From Megalopta genalis (lineage: Eukaryota; Arthropoda; Insecta; Hymenoptera; Halictidae): 64,000 bases of DNA. The DNA lies in contig NW_027476193.1 in NCBI RefSeq assembly GCF_051020955.1, positions 469,158 to 533,157 on the forward strand, in the 5' to 3' direction. This document shows, one piece after another, positions 12,920-27,298 of the stretch. Position 1 is the stretch's first letter, and the number at the start of each line of letters is the position of its first letter. The notes under the pieces were generated by a model. It was not told the DNA's origin. It worked only from the letters and a program-made list of their open reading frames with translations, and did no database searches. Position numbers and translations under genes: made by a program.

Positions 12920-15039
12920 TTCGCATTAATTTGAAGCTAAATCATGTGTATCGCATGGATTTGAAGCTAACTCGTTTGTTTCGCCTCCATTTGAAGCTAA
13001 ATCATGTATATCACAAGTATTCGAAGCTAAACCATTTGTTTCGCATGGATTTGTAGATAAGCCTTCTACTTCGCATTGATTTGAAGCTAAACCATGTGTT
13101 ACGCATGGATTCGAAGATAAGCCTTCTAATTCGCATTGATTTGAAGCCAAATCATGTGTTTCGCATGGATTTGAAGCTAAGTCGTTTGTACGCACGCTGT
13201 TGAAGCTAAATCATGTATATCACAAGGATTTGAAGCTAAACCATTTGTTTCGTAAGGATTCGAATATGAGCCTTCTACTTCGTAATGATTTGAAGCTAAA
13301 TCATGTGTATCGCATGGATTGGAAGCTAACTCGTTTGTTTCGCCTGCATTTTAAACTGAATCATGTACATCACAAGTATTTGAAGCTAAACCATTTGATT
13401 TGTATGGATTTGTAGCTAAATCTTCTACTTCGCATTGATTTGAACGAAATTATGTCTTTCGCATGGAATTGAAGCCAAGCCTTCTACTTCGCATTGATTT
13501 GAAGCTAGATCATGTGTTTCGCTTGGATTTGAAGGTAACTCGTTTGTTTCGCCTGCATTTGAAGCTAAATCATGTATATCACGAGTATTTCAAGCTAAAC
13601 CATTTGTTTCTGATGGATTTGAAGATAAGCCTTCTACTTCGCATTGATTTGAAGCAGAAACATTTGTTTCGCATGAATTTGAAGCTAACTCGTTTGTTTC
13701 GTCTGCATTTGAAGCTATATCACTAATATCGCAAGTATCTGAATCTAAATCATTTATTTCGCATGGATTTGAAGCTAAACTTTCTACATCGCATTGATTT
13801 GCAGCTAAAGCATGTGTTTCGCATGGATTTGAAGCTATCTCGTTCTTTTCGCCTGCATCTGAAGCTATATCACTTATATCACAATTCTCTGAACCTAAAT
13901 CATTTGTTTCTCATGGATATGAAGCTAAGCCTTATACCTCGCATTGATTTGGAGCTAAATAATGTGAATGGCATGGATTTTGAAGCTAACTCGTTTGATT
14001 CGTCTGTATTTGAAGCTATGTCACTTATATCGCAAGTATCTGAAGCTAAAACATTGGTTTCGAATGGATTTGAAGCTAAACATTCTACGTCGCATTGATT
14101 TGCTGCTAAATCATGTGTTTCGCATGGATTTGCAGCTAACTCGTTCGTTTCACCTGCATTTGATGCTTTATCACTTATGTCGCATGTATCTGATGCAAAA
14201 TCATTTGTGTCGCATGGATTTGAAGGTAAATTGTTTCGCCAGCATTTGAAGCTATATCACTTGTATCGCAAGTATTTGAAGAAAAATCATTTTTTTCGCA
14301 TGGATTTGAAGCTAAATCGTCTACATCGCATTGATTTGCAGCTAAATCATGTGTTTTGAATGAATTTTGAAGCTAAACCTTCTACATCGCATTGATTTGC
14401 AGCTAAATCATGTGTTTCGGATGGATTTTGAAGCTAACTCGTTTGGTTCGTCTGCAATTGAAGCTATATTACTTATATCCCAAGTGTTTGAATCTAAATC
14501 ATTTGTTTCGCATGGATTTGAAGCTAAACCTTCTACATCGCATTGATTTGCAGCTAAATCATGTGTTTCGCTTGGATTTGAAGATAACTCGTTTGTTTCG
14601 TCGGCATTTGTAGCTAAATAATGTAAATCACAAGTATTTGAAGCTAATCCGTTTGTTTCGCACGGATTCGAAGATAAGCCTTTTACTTCGCATTGATTTG
14701 AAGATAAATCATGTGCTTCGCATGGATTTGAAGCTAATCCGTATGATTCGCCAGCATTTGAAGCTAAATCATGTATATCATAAGTATTTGTAACTAAACC
14801 ATTTGCTTTGCATGGATTTAAAGCTATGCCTTCTACTTCGCATTGATTTGAAGAAAAATCATTTGTTAAGTTTTTGATTTGAAGCTAACTCGATTATTTC
14901 GCCTCCATTTGAAGCTAAATCATGCATATCACAAGTATTTGATGCTAAACCATTTGTTTCGCATGGATTTGAAGCTAAGCCTTCAACTTCGCTTTGATTG
15001 GAAGCTAAATCATGTGGTTCACATGGATTAGAAGCTAAC

Positions 15040-16250
15040 TCGATTGTTTCGCGTACATTTGTAGTTATATCACTTATATCGCAATTATCAGAAGATAAAT
15101 CATTTGTTTCTCATGTAGTTGAAGCTACTCCTTCTACTTCGCATTGATTTGAATCTAAATCATGTGTTTCGCTTGGATTTGAAGCTAACTCGTTTGTTTC
15201 CCCTGCATTTGAAGCTATATCACTTATATCGCAAGTATCTGATGCTAAATCATTTGTTTCGCATGGATTTGATGCTAAACCTTCTGCATCGCATTGATTT
15301 ACAGCATAATCATGTGTTTCGCTTGGATTTGAAGCTAACTCGTTTTTTTCGTCTGCATTTGAAGCTATGTAATTTATATCGCAAGTATCTGAAGCTAAAT
15401 CATTTGTGTCGCATGCATTTGAAGCTAAACTTGCCACACAGCATTGATTTGAAGCTTAATCATGTGTTTTGTATGTTATTGAGGCTAACTCGTTTGTTTC
15501 GCATGCAGTTGAAGCTATATCACATATATCGCAAGTATCTGAAGCTAAATCATTGGTTTCGCATGGATTTGAAGCTAAACCTTCGACATCGCATTGATTT
15601 GCTGTTAAATCATGTGTTTCGCACGAATTTGAAGCTAATAGATGTGTTTCGCATTAATTTTAAGCTAAATCATGTGTTACGTATGGAATTGAAGCTAACT
15701 GTTTTGTTTCGCCTGCATTTGAAGCTATATAGCCTATATCCCAACTGTTTGAAGCTCAATCATTTGTTTCGCATGGATTTGAAACTAACTCGTTTGTTTC
15801 GACTGCACTTGAAGCAATATCACTTATATCGCTAGTATCTGAAGCTAAATCATTTGTTTCGCATGGATTTGAAGCTAAACCTTCAACGTCGCATTGATTT
15901 GTAACTAAATCATGTGTTTCGCATGGATCTGAAGCTAACTCGCTTGTTTCGCGTACATTTGTAGTTATATCACTTATATCGCAACTATCAGAAGATAAAT
16001 CATTTGTTTCTCATGTAGTTGAAGCTACTCCTTCTACTTCGCATTGATTTAAATATAAATCATGTGTTTCGCTTGGATTTGAAGCTAACTCGTTTGTTTC
16101 CCCTGCATTTGAAGCTATATCACTTATATCGCAAGTATCTGATGCTAAATCATTTGTTTCGCATGGATTTGATGTTAAACCTTCTTCATCGCATTGATTT
16201 GCAGCAAAATCATGTGTTTCGCTTGGATTTGAAGCTAACTCGTTTGTTTC
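15040..16250. repeat. Repeat pair spaced 900 bp
   Basis: About 15040-15350 and 15940-16250 match with scattered substitutions. The shared rare monomers are TTTCTCATGTAGTTG (15109, 16009) and GAAGCTACTCCTTC (15121, 16021). The offset is exactly 900 bases, or six pentamers. The divergence indicates an older duplication than those at either end of the window. Confidence 0.78.
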
Positions 16251-17400
16251 GACTGCACTTGAAGCAATATCACTTATATCGCTAGTATCTGAAGCTAAAT
16301 CATTTGTTTCGCATGGATTTGAAGCTAACTCGTTTGTTTCGCATGCAGTTGAATGTAAATCATGTATATCACAGGTATTTGAAGTTAAAGCATTTGATTT
16401 GCATGAATATTAAGGTGAACCATGTGTTTCGAATGAAATTGAAGCTAAATTATGTGTTTCGAATGGATTTGAAGCTAACTCGTTATTTCGTATGGAGTTG
16501 AAGCTAAATCATGTATATCACAAGTATTTGAAGCTGAAACATTTCTTTCGCATGAATATTAACCTAAACGATGTCTTTCGTTTGAATTTGAAGCTGAATC
16601 ATTCGTTTCGCGTGGTCTTGAAGCTAAGCCTTCTACTTTGCATTGATTTGAAGCTAGATCATGTGATTGGCTTGGATTTGAAGCTAACTCGTTTGTTTCG
16701 CCTGCATTTGAAGCTAAATCATGTATATGACGAGTATTTGAAGCTGAACCATTTGATTCGCATCAATATTAAGCTAAAACATGTGTTTCGAAAGAATTTG
16801 AATCTAAATCATGTGTTTTGTATGGATTTGAAGGTTACTCGTTTGCTTCGCATGCAGTTGAAGCTAAATCATGCATATCACAAGTATTTGAAGCTGAACC
16901 ATTTGTTCGGCATGAATAGTAAGCTAATCCATGTGTTTCGAATGAATTTGAAGCTGAATCATGTGTTTCGCTTGGATTGGAAGCTAACTCGTTTGTTTCG
17001 CAAGCAGTTGAAGCTATATCATGTTTATCACATGTATTTGAAGCAGAACGATTTGTTTCGCATGAATAGTATGCTAAACCTTGTGTATCGAATGAATTGG
17101 AAGCTGAATCATGTGTTTCGCTTGGATTTGAAGTTAACTCGTTTGTTTCGCATGCAGTTGAAGCTAAATCATGTATATCACAAGTATTTGAAGCTGAAAC
17201 ATTTTTTCGCATGAATATTAAGCTAAACGATGTGTTTCGTCTGAATTTGAAGCTAAATCATGAGTTTCGCGTGGATTTGAAGCTAACTCGTTTGTTTCGC
17301 CTGCATTTGAACCTATATCACTTATATTCGCAAGCATTTTAAGCTAAACCATTCGTTTCGCATGGTTTTGAAGCTGAGCCTTCTACATCGCATTGATTTG

Positions 17401-20400
17401 AAGCTAAATCATGTGTTTCGCATGGATTAGAAGCTATGCCTTCTACTTCGCATTGATTTGAAGCTAAATCGTTTGATTCGCATGGATTTGAAGCTAAACC
17501 TTCTAAATCGCATGAATTTTAAGCTCAATCATGTTTTCCGCATGGATTTGGAAATAACTCGTTTGTTTCTCCTGCATTCGAAGCTATATCACAAATCGAA
17601 AGTATGTGACCCTAAATCATTTGTATCGCGTGGGTTTGAAGCTAAGCATTCTACATCGCATTGATTTGCTGCTAAATCATGTGTTTCGCATGGATTTGAT
17701 GCTAACTCGTTGGTTTCGTCTTCATTTGAAGCTATATCACTTAAATCGCAAGTAAATGAAGCTAAATAATTTGTGTCGCATGGATTTGAAGCTAAACCTT
17801 CTACGTAGCATGGATTTAAAGCTTAATCATGTGTTTTGCATGGATTTGAAGCTAACTCGTTTGTTTCGTCTGAATTTGAAACTTTATAATTTATATCGCA
17901 AGGATTTGAAGCTAAATCATTTGTGTCGCATGGATTTGAAGATAAACCTTCTACATCGAATTGATTTGCAGCTAAATTATGTGTTTCGCATGGATTTGAA
18001 GCTAACTCGTTTGTTTCGCATGCAGATGAGGCTATATCACATATATCGCAATTATCTGCAGCTAAATCATTGGTTTCGCATGGATTTGAAGCAAATCCTT
18101 CTACATCGCATTGATTTGCAGCTAAATCATGTGTTTCGCACGAATTTGAAGCTAATAGATGTGTTTCGCATTAATTTTAAGCTAAATCATTTGTTACGTA
18201 TGGAATTGAAGCTAACCTGTTAGTTTCGCCTGCATTTGAAGCTATATAGCCTATATCCCAACTGTTCGAAGCTCAATCATTTGTTTCGCATGGATTTGAA
18301 GCTGACTCGTTTGTTGCGCATGCAGTTGAATCTAAATAACGTATATCACAAGTATCTGAATCTAAAGTATTTGTTTGGCATGGATTTGAGTCTAATGCAC
18401 GTGTATCGCATGAGTTTTAAGCTAAATCATGTGTTCCGCATGGATTTGAAGCTAACTTGTTTGTTTCGACTGCACTTGAAGCAATATCACTTATATCGCT
18501 AGTATCTGAAGCTAAATAATTTGTTTCGCTTGGATTTGAAACTAAACGATCAGCATCGTATCGATTTGCATCTAAATCATGTGTTTCGCATGGAGTTGCA
18601 GCTAACTCGTTCGTTTCGCCTGCATTTGATGCTATATCACTTATATCGCAAGTATCTGAAGCTAAATCATTTGTTACGCATGGACTTGACGATAAACCTT
18701 CTACATCGCATTGATTTGCATCTAAATCATGTGTTTCGCAAGGATTTGAAGCTAACTCGTTTGTTTCGTCTGCATTTGAAGGTATATCACTTATATAGCT
18801 AGTATGTGAAGCTATAATCATTTGTTTCGCATGGATTTGAAGCTAAAGCTTCAACGTCGCATTGATTTGCATCTAAATCATGTGTTTCGCTTGGATTTCA
18901 AGCTAACTCGTTTGTTTCTCATGCATTTGAAGCTATATCACTTATATCGCAAGTATCTGAATCTAAATCCTTTGTTTCGCAAGGATTTGAAGCTAACTCG
19001 TTTGTTCCGTCTGCATTTGAAGCTATATAGCCTATATCCCAACTGTTTGAAGCTCAATCATTTGTTTCGCATGGATTTGAAGCTAAGCCTTCTACTTCGC
19101 ATTGATTTGAAGTTAAACCTTCTTCATCGCATTAATTTGAAGCTAAATCATGTGTTTCGCATGGAGTTGTAGCTAAACCGTCTACATCGCATTGATTTGA
19201 AGCTAAACCTTCTACATCGCATTGATTTGCAGCTAAATCATGTTTTTCGCATGGATTTGAAGCTAACTCGTTTGTTCCGCATGCAGATGAAGCTATATCA
19301 CATATATCGCAATCATCTGAAGCTAAATCATTGGTTTCGCATGGATTTGAAGCTAAACCTTCTACATCGAATTGATTTGCAGCTAAATTATGTGTTTCGC
19401 ATGGATTTGAATCTAACTCGTTTGTTTCGCATGCAGATGAGGCTATATCACATATATCGCAATTATCTGCAGCTAAATCATTGGTTTCGCATGGATTTGA
19501 AGCAAATCCTTCTACGTCGCATTGATTTGCAGCTAAATCATGTGTTTCGCATGGATTTGAAGCTAACTCGTTTGTTTCGCATGCAGATGAAACTATATCA
19601 CATATATCGCAATTATCTGCAGCTAAATCATTGGTTTCGCATGGATTTGAAGTAAAACCTTCTACATCGCATTGATTTGCAGCTAAATCATGTGTTTCGC
19701 ACGAAGTTGAAGCTAATAGTTGTGTTTCGCATTAATTTTAAGCTATATCATTTGTTACGTATGGAATTGAAGCTAACTGGTTTGTTACACCTGCATTTGA
19801 AGCTATATTGCCTATATCCCAACTGTTCGAAGCTCAATCATTTGTTTCGCATGGATTTGAAGCTAACTCGTTTGTTGCGCATGCAGTTGAATCTAAATAA
19901 CGTATATCACAAGTATCTGCATCTAAAGTATTTGTTTGTCATGGATTTGAATCTAATCCACGTGTATCGCATGAGTTTTAAGCTAAATCATGTGTTCCGC
20001 ATGGATTTGAAGCTAACTCGTTTGTTTCGACTGCACTTGAAGCAATATCACTTATATCGCTAGTATCTGAAGCTAAATCATTTGTTTCGCATGGATTTGA
20101 AACTAAACGTTCAGCATCGTATTGATTTGCATCTAAATCATGTGTTTCGCATGGATTTGCAGCTAACTCGTTCGTTTCACCTGCATTTGATGCTATATCA
20201 CTTATATCGCAAGTATCTGAATCTAAATACTTTGTTTACCATGGATTTGAAGCTAAACCATCTACATCGCATTGATTTGCAGCTAAATCATGTGTTTCGC
20301 ACGAATTTGAAGCTAATAGATGTGTTTCGCATTAATTTTAAGCTAAATCGTTTGTTACGTATGGAATTGAAGCTAACTGGTTTGTTACGCCTGCATTTGA

Positions 20401-21590
20401 AGCTATATAGCCTATATCCCAACTGTTCGAAGCTCAATCATTTGTTTCGCATGGATTCGAAGCTAACTCGTTTGTTGCGCATGAAGTTGAATCTAAATAA
20501 CGTATATCACAAGTATCTGAATCTAAAGTATTTGTTTGGCATGGATTTGAAACTAATCCACATGTATCGCATGAGTTTTAAGCTAAATCATGTGTTCCGC
20601 TTGGATTTGAAGCTAACTCGTTTGTTTCGACTGCACTTGAAGCAATATCGCTTATATCGCTAGTATCTGAAGCTGTAATCATTTGTTTCGCATGGATCTG
20701 AAGCTAACTCGTTTGTTTCGTCTGCATTTGAAGCTATATCACATATATCCCAAGTGTTTGAAGCTAAATCATTTGTTTCGCATGGATATGAAGCTAAACC
20801 TTCTACATCGCATTGATTTGCAGCTAAATCATGTGTTTCGCATGAATTTGAAGCTAATAGATGTGTTTCGCATTAATTTTAAGCTAAATCATTTGTTACG
20901 TATGGAATTGAAGCTAACTGGTTTGTTACGCCTGCATTTGAAGCTATATAGCCTATATCCCAACTGTTCGAAGCTCAATCATTTGTTTCGCATGGATTTG
21001 AAGCTAACTCGTTTGTTGAGCATGAAGTTGAATCTAAATAACGTATATCACAAGTATCTGAATCTAAAGTATTTGTTTGGCATGGATTTGAAACTAATCC
21101 ACATGTATCGCATGAGTTTTAAGCTAAATCATGTGTTCCGCATGGATTTGAAGCTAACTCGTTTGTTTCGACTGCACTTGAAGCAATATCGCTTATATCG
21201 CTAGTATCTGAATCTGTAATCATTTGTTTCGCATGGATCTGAAGCTAACTCGTTTGTTTCGTCTGCATTTGAAGCTATATCACTTATATCCCAAGTGTTT
21301 GAAGCTAAATCATTTGTTTCGCATGGATTTGAAGCTAAACCTTCTACATCGCATGGACTTGAAGCTAACTCGTTTGTTTCGCATGCAGATGAGGCTATAT
21401 CACATATATCGCAATTATCTGCAGCTAAATCATTGGTTTCGCATGGATTTGGAGCTAACTCGTTTGTATCTCCTGCATTTGAAGCTATATCACAAATCGA
21501 AAGTATGTGACCCTAAATCATTTGTGTCGCATGGATTTGAAGCCGAACCTTCTACATAGCATTGATTTGAAGCTCAATCATGTGTTTTGA
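17401..21590. repeat. HOR family with AACGTATATCACAAG marker
   Basis: Units of roughly 541, 601 and 1,500 bp carry a constant block. It has an AATAGATGTGTTTCG monomer, GCATTAATTTTAAGC, a TATAGCCTATATCCC monomer, then AACGTATATCACAAG and a GTATTTGTTTGGC monomer. It occurs around 18.1-18.5, 19.7-20.05, 20.3-20.65 and 20.85-21.2 kb. Some units contain a one-base insertion (GAAGCTGTAATC, near 20671) that shifts the frame. No gene is supported. Confidence 0.85.
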
Positions 21591-22040
21591 ATGGATTTGC
21601 TGCTAACTCGTTTGATTCTCCTGCATTTCATGCTATATCACTTATATCGCAAGTATCTGAACCTAAATCCTTTGTTTTTCAAGGATTTGAAGCTAACTCG
21701 TTTGTTCCGTCTGCAATTGAAGCTATATCACTTATATCGCAAGTATCTGAACCTAAATCATTTGTTTCGCATGGATTTGAAGTTAAATCATGTGTATCGC
21801 ATGGATTTTGAAGCTAACTCGTTTGATTCGTCTGCATTCGAAGCAATATCACTTATATCGCAAGTATCCGAAGCTAAATCATTTGTGTCGCATGGATTTG
21901 AAGCTAAACCTACTACAGAGCATTGATTTGAAGCTCAATCATGTGTTTTGCATGGATTTGAAGCTAACTCGCTTGTTTCCCCTGCATTTGAAGCTATGTC
22001 ACTTATATCGCAAGTATCTGTAGCTAAATCATTGGTTTCG

Positions 22041-22818
22041 CATGGAGTTGTAGCTAAACCTTCTACATCGCATTGATTTGCTTCTAAATCATTTGTTTCG
22101 CATGGATTTGAAGCTAACTCGTTTGTTTCCCCTGCATTTGAAGCTATATCACTTATATCGCAGATTCATGTGCTAAATCATGTGTTTCGCTTTGACTTGA
22201 AGCTATACCTACTACATCGCATTGATTTGCAGCTAAATCATGTGTTTCGCATGGGTTTGAAGCTAACTCGTTTCTTTCCCCTGCATTTGAAGCTATATCA
22301 CTTATATCGCAAGTATCTGATGCTAAATCATTTGTTTCGCATGGATTTGACGTTAAACCTTCTACATCGCATTGATATTCAGCAAAATCATGTGTTTCGA
22401 TGGATTTGAAGCTAACTCGTTTGTTTCGCATGCAGTTGAAGCAATATCACTTATATAGCAAGTATCCGAAGCTAAATCATTTGTGTCGCATGGATTTGAA
22501 GCTAAACCTACTACATAGCATTGATTTGAAGCTCAATCATGTGTTTTGCATGGATTTGAAGCTAACTCGCTTGTTTCCCCTGCATTTGAAGCTATGTCAC
22601 TTATATCGCGAGTAACTGATGCTAAATCACTTGATTCGCATGGATTTGAAGCTAAACCTTCTACATCGCATTGATTTGCATCTAAATCATGTGTTTCGCA
22701 TGGATTTGAAGCTAAACATTCTACATCGCATAGATTTGAAGCTTGCTCGTTTGTTCCGTCTGCATTCGAAACTATATCACTTATATCGCAACTATCTGAA
22801 GCTAAATCATTGGTTTCG
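22041..22818. repeat. 778-bp tandem duplication, first copy
   Basis: Starting at CATGGAGTTGTAGC, this block is repeated 778 bases later with few substitutions (for example CTACTACATC against CTACTGCATC near 22209 and 22987). The length is 30 x 26 minus 2, so the frame changes between copies. Confidence 0.85.
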
Positions 22819-23596
22819 CATGGAGTTGTAGCTAAACCTTCTACATCGCATTGATTTGCTTCTAAATCATTTGTTTCGCATGGATTTGAAGCTATTTCGT
22901 TTGTTTCCCCTGCATTCGAAACTATATCACGTATATCGCAGGTTCATGTGCTAAATCATGTGTTTCGCTTTGACTTGAAGCTATACCTACTGCATCGCAT
23001 TGATTTGCAGCTAAATCATGTGTTTCGCATGGGTTTGAAGCTAACTCGTTTCTTTCCCCTGCATTTGAAGCTATATCACTTATATCGCAAGTATCTGATG
23101 CTAAATCATTTGTTTCGCATGGATTTGACGTTAAACCTTCTACATCGCATTGATATTCAGCAAAATCATGTGTTTCGATGGATTTGAAGCTAACTCGTTT
23201 GTTTCGCATGCAGTTGAAGCAATATCACTTATATAGCAAGTATCCGAAGCTAAATCATTTGTGTCGCATGGATTTGAAGCTAAACCTACTACATAGCATT
23301 GATTTGAAACTCAATCATGTGTTTTGCATGGATTTGAAGCTAACTCGCTTGTTTCCCCTGCATTTGAAGCTATGTCACTTATATCGCGAGTAACTGATGC
23401 TAAATCACTTGATTCGCATGGATTTGAAGCTAAACCTTCTACATCGCATTGATTTGCATCTAAATCATGTGTTTCGCATGGATTTGAAGCTAAACATTCT
23501 ACATCGCATAGATTTGAAGCTTGCTCGTTTGTTCCGTCTGCATTCGAAACTATATCACTTATATCGCAAGTATCTGAAGCTAAATCATTGGTTTCG
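22819..23596. repeat. 778-bp tandem duplication, second copy
   Basis: This is the second copy of the unit at 22041. A third, partial start follows at 23597 and diverges after about 100 bases. This is the same CATGGAGTTGTAGC junction that precedes the left-end HOR start at 2700 and 4199. Confidence 0.85.
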
Positions 23597-26500
23597 CATG
23601 GAGTTGTAGCTAAACCTTCTACATCGCATTGATTTGCTTCTAAATCATTTGTTTCGCATGGATTTGAAGCTAATTCGTTTGTTTCCCCTGCATTCGAAAC
23701 TATATCACTTATATCGCAAGTATCTGAAGCTAAATCATTGGTTTCGCATGGATTTGAAGCTAAACCATCGACATCGCATTGATTTGCTGTTAAATCGTGT
23801 GTTTTGCATGGATTTGAATCTAAGCCTTCTACCTCGCATTGATTTTAATCAAAATCATGTGTTTCGCTTGGATTTCGAGCTAACTCGTTTGATTCTCCTG
23901 CATTTGAAGCTATATCACTTATATCGCAAGTATCTGAACCTAAATCCTTTGTTTTTCAAGGATTTGAAGCTAACTCGCTTGTTCCGTCTGCAAGTGAAGC
24001 TATATCACTTATATCGCAAGTATCTGAACATAAATCATTTGTTTCGCATGGATTTGAAGCTAAGCCTTCTACTTCGCTTTGATTTGAAGCTAAATCATGT
24101 GTATTGCATGGATTTTGAAGCTAACTCGTTTGATTCGTCTGCATTCGAAGCAATTTCACTTATATAGCAAGTATCCGAAGCTAAATCATTTGTGTCGCAT
24201 GATTTGAAGCTAAACCAACTTCATAGCATTGATTTGAAGCTCAATCATGTGTTTTGCATGGATTTGAAGCTAACTCGCTTGTTTCCCCTGCATTTGAAGC
24301 TATGTCACCTATATCGCGAGTAACTGATGCTGAATAACTTGATTCGCATGGATTTGAAGCTAAACCCTCTACATCGCATTGTTTTGCATCTAAATCATGT
24401 GTTTCGCATGGATTTGAAGCTAAACATTCTACATCGCATAGATTTGAAGCTTGCTCGTTTTGTTCCGTCTGCATTCGAAACTATATCACTTATATCGCAA
24501 GTATCTGAAACTAAATCATTGGTTTCGCATGGATTTGTTGCTAAACCTTCTACATCGCATTGATTTGAAGCTAAATCATGTGTTTCGCATGGAGTTGTAG
24601 CTAAACCTTCTACATCGCATTGATTTGCTTCTAATCATTTGTTTCGCATGGATTTGAAACTACTCGTTTGTTTCCCCCGCATTTGAAGCTATATCACTTA
24701 TATCGCAGGTTCATGTGCTAAATCATGTGTTTCGCATGGATTTGACGTTAAACCTTCTACATCGCATTGATTTGCAGCAAAATCATGTGTTTTGCATGGG
24801 TTTGAAGCTAACTCGTTTGTTTCCCCTGCATTTGAAGCTATATCACTTATATGGCAAGTATCCTAAGCTAAATCATTTGTGTCGCATGGATTTGAAGCTA
24901 AACCTACTACATAGCATTGATTTGAAGATCTATCATGTGTTTTGCATGGATTTGAAGCTAACTCGCTTGTTTCCCCTGCATTTGAAGCTATATCACTTAT
25001 ATCGCAAGTATCTAATGCTAAATCATTTGTTTCGCATGGATTTGACGCTATACTTTCTACATCGCATTGATTTGCAGCAAATCATGTGTTTCGCTTGGAT
25101 TTGAAGCTAACTCGTTTGTTTCGCATGCAGTTGAAGCTATATCACATATATCGCAAGTATCTGAAGCTAAATCATTGGTATCGCATGGATTTGAAGCGTA
25201 AACCATCGACATCGCATTGATTTGCTGTTAAATCGTGTGTTTCGCATGGATTTGAAGCTAAGCCTTCTACTTCGCATTGATTTGAAGCTAAATCATGTGT
25301 ATCGCATGGATTTTGAAGCTAACTCGTTTGATTCGTCTGCATTCGAAGCAATATCACTTATATCGCAAGTATCCGAAGCTAAATCATTTGTGTCGCATGG
25401 ATTTGAAGCTAAACCTACTACATAGCATTGATTTGAAGCTCAATCATGTGTTTTGCATGGAATTGAAGCTAACTCGCTTGTTTCCCCTGCATTTGAAGCT
25501 ATGTCACTTATGTCGCCAGTAACTGATGCTAAATCACTTGATTCGCATGGATTTGAAGCTAAACCTTCTACATCGCAATGGTTTGCATCTAAATCATGTG
25601 TTTCGCATGGATTTGAAGCTAAACATTCTACATCGCATAGATTTGAAGCTTGCTCGTTCGTTCCGTCTGCATTCGAAACTATATCACTTATATCGCAAGT
25701 ATCTCAAGCTAAATCATTGGTTTCGCATGGAGTTGTAGCAAAACCTTCTACATCGCATTGATTTGCTTCTAAATCATTTTTTCGCATGGATTTGAAGCTA
25801 ACTCGTTGTTTCTCCTGCATTTGAAGCTATATCACTTATATCGCAGGTTCATGTGCTAAATCATGTGTTTCGCTTTGACTTGAAGCTATACCTTTCTACA
25901 TCGCATTGATTTGCAGCTAAATCATGTGTTTCGCATGGGTTTGAAGCTAACTCGTTTGTTTCCCCTGCATTTGAAGCTATATCACTTATATCGGCAAGTA
26001 TCTGATGCTAAATCAATTGTTTCGCATGGATTTGACGTTAAACCATCTACATCGCATTGATATGCAGCAAAATCATGTGTTTCGCTTGGATTTGAAGCTA
26101 ACTCGTTTGTTTCGCATGCAGTTGAAGCTATATCACTTATATAGCAAGTATCCGAAGCTAAATCATTTGTGTCGCATGGATATGAAGCTAGAACCTACTA
26201 CAGAGCATTGATTTGAAGCTCAATCATGTGTTTTTGCATGATTTGAAGCTAACTCGCTTGTTTCCCCTGCATTTGAAGCTATGCCACTTATATCGCGAGT
26301 AACTGATGCTAATCACTTGATTCGCATGGATTTGAAGCTAAAACCTTCTACATCGCATTGATTTGCATCTAAATCATGTGTTTCGCATGGATTTGAAGCT
26401 AAACATTCTACATCCGCATAGATTTGAAGCTTGCTCGTTTGTTCCGTCTGCAATTCGAAACTATATCACTTATATCGCAAGTATCTGAAGCTAAATCATT

Positions 26501-27298
26501 GGTTTCGCATGAGTTGTAGCTAAACCTTCTACATCGCATTGATTTGCTTCTAAATCATTTGTTTCGCATGGATTTGAAGCTAATTCGTTTTGTTTCCCCT
26601 GCATTTGAAGCTATATCACTTATATCGCAAGTATCTGATGCTTAATCATTTGTTTCGCATGGATTTGAAGCTAAACCTTCTAAAGTCCGCATTGATTTCA
26701 AGCTATATCATGTGTTTCGCATGGACTTGAAGCTAAACTGGTTTGTTTCGCCAGCATTTGAAGCTATATAGCCTATATCCCAACTGTTGAAGCTCAATCA
26801 TTTGTTTCGCATGGATTTGAACCTAAACCTTCTACATCGCATTGATTTGAAGCTAAATCCTGCGTTTCGCATGGACTTGAAACTTACTCGTCTGTTTCGT
26901 CTGCATTTGAAGCTATATCACTTATATCCCGAGTGTTTGAAGCTAAATCAGTTGTTCCGCATGGATTCGACGCTAAACCATCTACATCGCATTGATTTGA
27001 AGCTAAAACATGTGGTTTCGCATGGATTTGTAGCTAACTCGTTTTGTTTCTCCTGCATTTGAAGCTATATCACAAATCGATAGTATGTGACTCTAAATCA
27101 TTTGTTTCCCATGGATTTGAAGCTAAACCTTCGTCATTGCATTGATTTGCAGCTAAATCATGTGTTTCGTATGGATTTGAAGCTAACTCGTTTGTTTCCC
27201 AGCATTTGAAGCTATATCACTTATATCGCAAGTATCTGATGCTAAAATCATTTGTTTCGCATGGACTTGACGCTAAACCTTCTACATCGCATTGATTT

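Larger units (their letters stand above)
11301..17400. repeat. Most diverged part of the array
   Basis: Monomers here differ most from each other and from the consensus. Frequent types are GAAGATAAGCCTTC and AATCATGTATATCACAAG, rare elsewhere. The 150-bp order is often broken. An 8-base direct duplication (ATGAAGCT, near 12174-12190) and several small indels are visible. Long near-identical HOR copies are absent, apart from a 900-bp-spaced repeat at 15.0-16.3 kb. In satellite arrays, high divergence usually marks older, less homogenised DNA. The stretch holds no unique sequence and no recognisable gene. Confidence 0.8.
21591..26700. repeat. HOR segment sharing the left-end unit
   Basis: This contains several copies of the unit found at 241-453, at 22619, 23397, 24327 and 25526, and a copy disrupted by indels near 26.3 kb. 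The copy at 23397 gives the same 70-residue translation as those at 241, 2940 and 4439, although it is more than 18 kb away. Between them lie monomers with GCTTTGACTTG and CCTTCGACATC. From about 24.4 kb onward single-base indels become frequent. Confidence 0.85.
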
